From JBBRYW01 sp038253945 (GTDB taxonomy: Bacteria; Actinomycetota; Thermoleophilia; Gaiellales; Gaiellaceae): DNA of 64,000 nucleotides. The position numbers were made by a program, and so were the translations under genes. Of this stretch, positions 62,624-64,000 are shown one piece after another; position 1 is the first letter of the stretch; every line of letters begins with the position of its first letter. A model generated the notes under the pieces. It was not told the origin of the DNA. It saw nothing but the letters and a program-made list of their open reading frames with translations, and searched no databases. The stretch lies in assembly GCA_038253945.1 (NCBI GenBank), contig JBBSGR010000004.1, forward strand, positions 124,001-188,000. Reading direction: 5' to 3'.

Positions 62624-64000
62624 CTAGGCCGCGAGCGGGTCCTCCTCGCTCACGTTGAAGGTGTTCTTGAACTTCTTGATCTCGGCATCGAGGCGATCGA
62701 CTAGCTCGTCCGGTAGATCCTTGCCTTCGCGGATCTCCTTCAGCAGGTCGCCCTCCGTGCGGAGGTACTCGCGCAGCTCCTCCTGGAAGCGCGGGACGTC
62801 CGAGGTCGGAATGTCATCGAGATGTGCGTTGACGCCGGCGTAGATCGCAACCACCTGCTCCTCCATCGGCCACGGCGCGTACTGCGGCTGGTTGAGGGAG
62901 GCGACCATGCGCTCGCCCCGAGCCAGCGTCTTCTGCGTCGCCTCGTCGAGCTCCGAGCCGAACTGCGCGAAGGCCTCGAGCTCGCGGTACTGCGCGAGCT
63001 CCAGTCGGAGCCGACCTGCGACCTTCTTCATCGCCTTCGTCTGCGCGCTCGAGCCGACGCGCGACACCGAACGGCCCACGTCGACCGCCGGGCGGACGCC
63101 CGAGAAGAAGAGGTCGGACTCGAGGAAGATCTGCCCGTCCGTGATCGAGATCACATTCGTCGGGATGTACGCGGCGATGTCGCCCGCCTGCGTCTCGATC
63201 AGGGGCAGCGCCGTCAACGATCCGCCGCCGAGCTCGTCGGACAGCTTGCAGGCACGCTCCAGCAGCCGTGAATGGAGGTAGAAGACGTCGCCCGGGAATG
63301 CCTCGCGGCCTGGCGGCCGGCGAAGCAGGAGCGACATCTGGCGGTAGGCATCCGCGTGCTTGGAGAGGTCGTCGAACATGCAGAGGGCATGTCCGCCCTT
63401 GTAGAGGAAGTACTCCCCCATCGCCGCGCCGGCGAACGGTGCCATCCACTTGATCGGCGCGGCCTCGGACGCGGGTGCGGTCACGATGATCGTGTACTCC
63501 ATCGCGCCCTCGTCGGAAAGCCTCTGGTGAACCTGGGCCACGGTCGAGGCCTTCTGGCCGATCGCCACGTAGATGCAGACGACGTCGCCGCCCTTCTGGT
63601 TCAGGATCGTGTCGATCAGAATTGCCGTCTTCCCGGTCGAGCGGTCGCCGATGATCAGCTCGCGCTGCCCGCGGCCGACGTTCGTCATCGAGTCGATCGC
63701 CTTGATCCCCGTCTGCAGCGGCTCCTTGACGGGCTGCCGCTCGACCACGCCCGGGGCCTTGAACTCGAGTGGACGGTACTCGTCGGTCTCGATCGGTCCC
63801 CGGCCGTCGAGCGGATGGCCGAGTGGGTCGACGACGCGACCGAGCAGCGCCTCGCCGACCGGCACGTTGGCCACCCGGCCCGTGCGCCGGACGGGCTGGC
63901 CCTCCTTGATGTGCGCCCACTCGCCGAGCAGCGCGGCGCCGACGTTGTCCTCCTCGAGGTTGAAGGCAATGCCGGTGACGCCGTGCTCGAGCTCGAGCAT
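62624..64000 (-). CDS. atpA: ATP synthase F1 alpha subunit (N-terminus outside window)
   Basis: 458 codons are inside the window; roughly 60 N-terminal residues are cut off, and MLELEHGV at the edge is internal. Motifs: P-loop [15 protein letters not shown], with Ser where most alpha subunits have Gln, [37 protein letters not shown], and the Arg-finger region [20 protein letters not shown]. The alpha subunit carries the non-catalytic nucleotide sites and the arginine finger. Assignment is certain. Confidence 0.97.
   Translation of the reverse strand: MLELEHGVTGIAFNLEEDNVGAALLGEWAHIKEGQPVRRTGRVANVPVGEALLGRVVDPLGHPLDGRGPIETDEYRPLEFKAPGVVERQPVKEPLQTGIKAIDSMTNVGRGQRELIIGDRSTGKTAILIDTILNQKGGDVVCIYVAIGQKASTVAQVHQRLSDEGAMEYTIIVTAPASEAAPIKWMAPFAGAAMGEYFLYKGGHALCMFDDLSKHADAYRQMSLLLRRPPGREAFPGDVFYLHSRLLERACKLSDELGGGSLTALPLIETQAGDIAAYIPTNVISITDGQIFLESDLFFSGVRPAVDVGRSVSRVGSSAQTKAMKKVAGRLRLELAQYRELEAFAQFGSELDEATQKTLARGERMVASLNQPQYAPWPMEEQVVAIYAGVNAHLDDIPTSDVPRFQEELREYLRTEGDLLKEIREGKDLPDELVDRLDAEIKKFKNTFNVSEEDPLAA

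Overview
The window is high-GC, almost gapless bacterial DNA with many GTG starts and 4-base stop/start overlaps. Gene content and order (yebC and ruvCAB; pdxS/pdxT; prfB-ftsE-ftsX with smpB and ssrA nearby; long-form HPF; F1 ATP synthase genes) fit an Actinomycetota chromosome. Within that phylum a deep lineage such as Thermoleophilia (Gaiellales/Solirubrobacterales) is my best guess. This is inference from gene content only; there is no rRNA gene in the window. Nearly all housekeeping genes lie on the minus strand.

Layout. 1-2783 (-): ruvB (cut by the window edge), ruvA and ruvC, then two small accessory genes. 2826-9216 (+): an island facing the other way. It holds a tandem array of seven short peptide genes with one leader-like N-terminus (four intact, three broken), a strong hairpin, a membrane M50-type zinc protease with a PqqD/RRE-like N-terminus, a secreted protein with two CxxC motifs, a lipoprotein and a secreted protein. 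It looks like an undescribed ribosomal-peptide processing and export cassette, and it separates yebC from ruvC. 9305-11951 (-): yebC, pdxT, a small gene, pdxS. 12031-14346 (-): a sensor histidine kinase and a small exported protein.

14.4-27 kb is a low-order accessory zone. It contains small stress/cupin genes, an orphan PIN protein, one intact and one broken metallo-beta-lactamase-like gene, a type IV (AbiE-like) toxin-antitoxin pair, remnants of IS21 and IS110 elements, a tRNA with anticodon CAT, a large zinc-ribbon/adenylate cyclase/AAA/TPR protein, a LanC-like gene fragment and a frameshifted methyltransferase. It ends at the tmRNA gene, whose 3' end is nearly repeated about 4.9 kb downstream, as expected for an integration scar. 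Single-base frameshifts concentrate in this zone and in the peptide array; they are absent from the core genes apart from the programmed one in prfB.

27.3-54.4 kb (mostly -): GNAT gene, smpB, RNase R, ftsX, ftsE, prfB with its +1 recoding site, secA, a conserved gene, hpf, comF, a nucleotidyltransferase coupled to mtnA, ahcY with a MerR regulator, a sugar-isomerase-like cupin coupled to UDP-glucose dehydrogenase, an LCP cell-wall ligase, a YbdK-type carboxylate-amine ligase, metH, a leaderless vapBC pair (+), an exported protein, a GrpB-like gene, atpC and atpD. 54.6-61.7 kb (-): an anti-sigma-like zinc-finger protein, a small membrane protein and a complete Opp/Dpp peptide ABC transporter (C-A-B-D-F) lying inside the F1 gene order. 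61.7-64 kb (-): atpG and atpA (N-terminus outside the window).

Together the core genes cover recombination (RuvABC), ribosome rescue (ssrA, smpB, rnr), translation termination, Sec export, division (FtsEX), PLP synthesis, the methionine/SAM cycle (mtnA, ahcY, metH) and ATP synthesis. The + strand peptide island and the scarred 14-27 kb zone are the parts that depart from a conserved chromosome.
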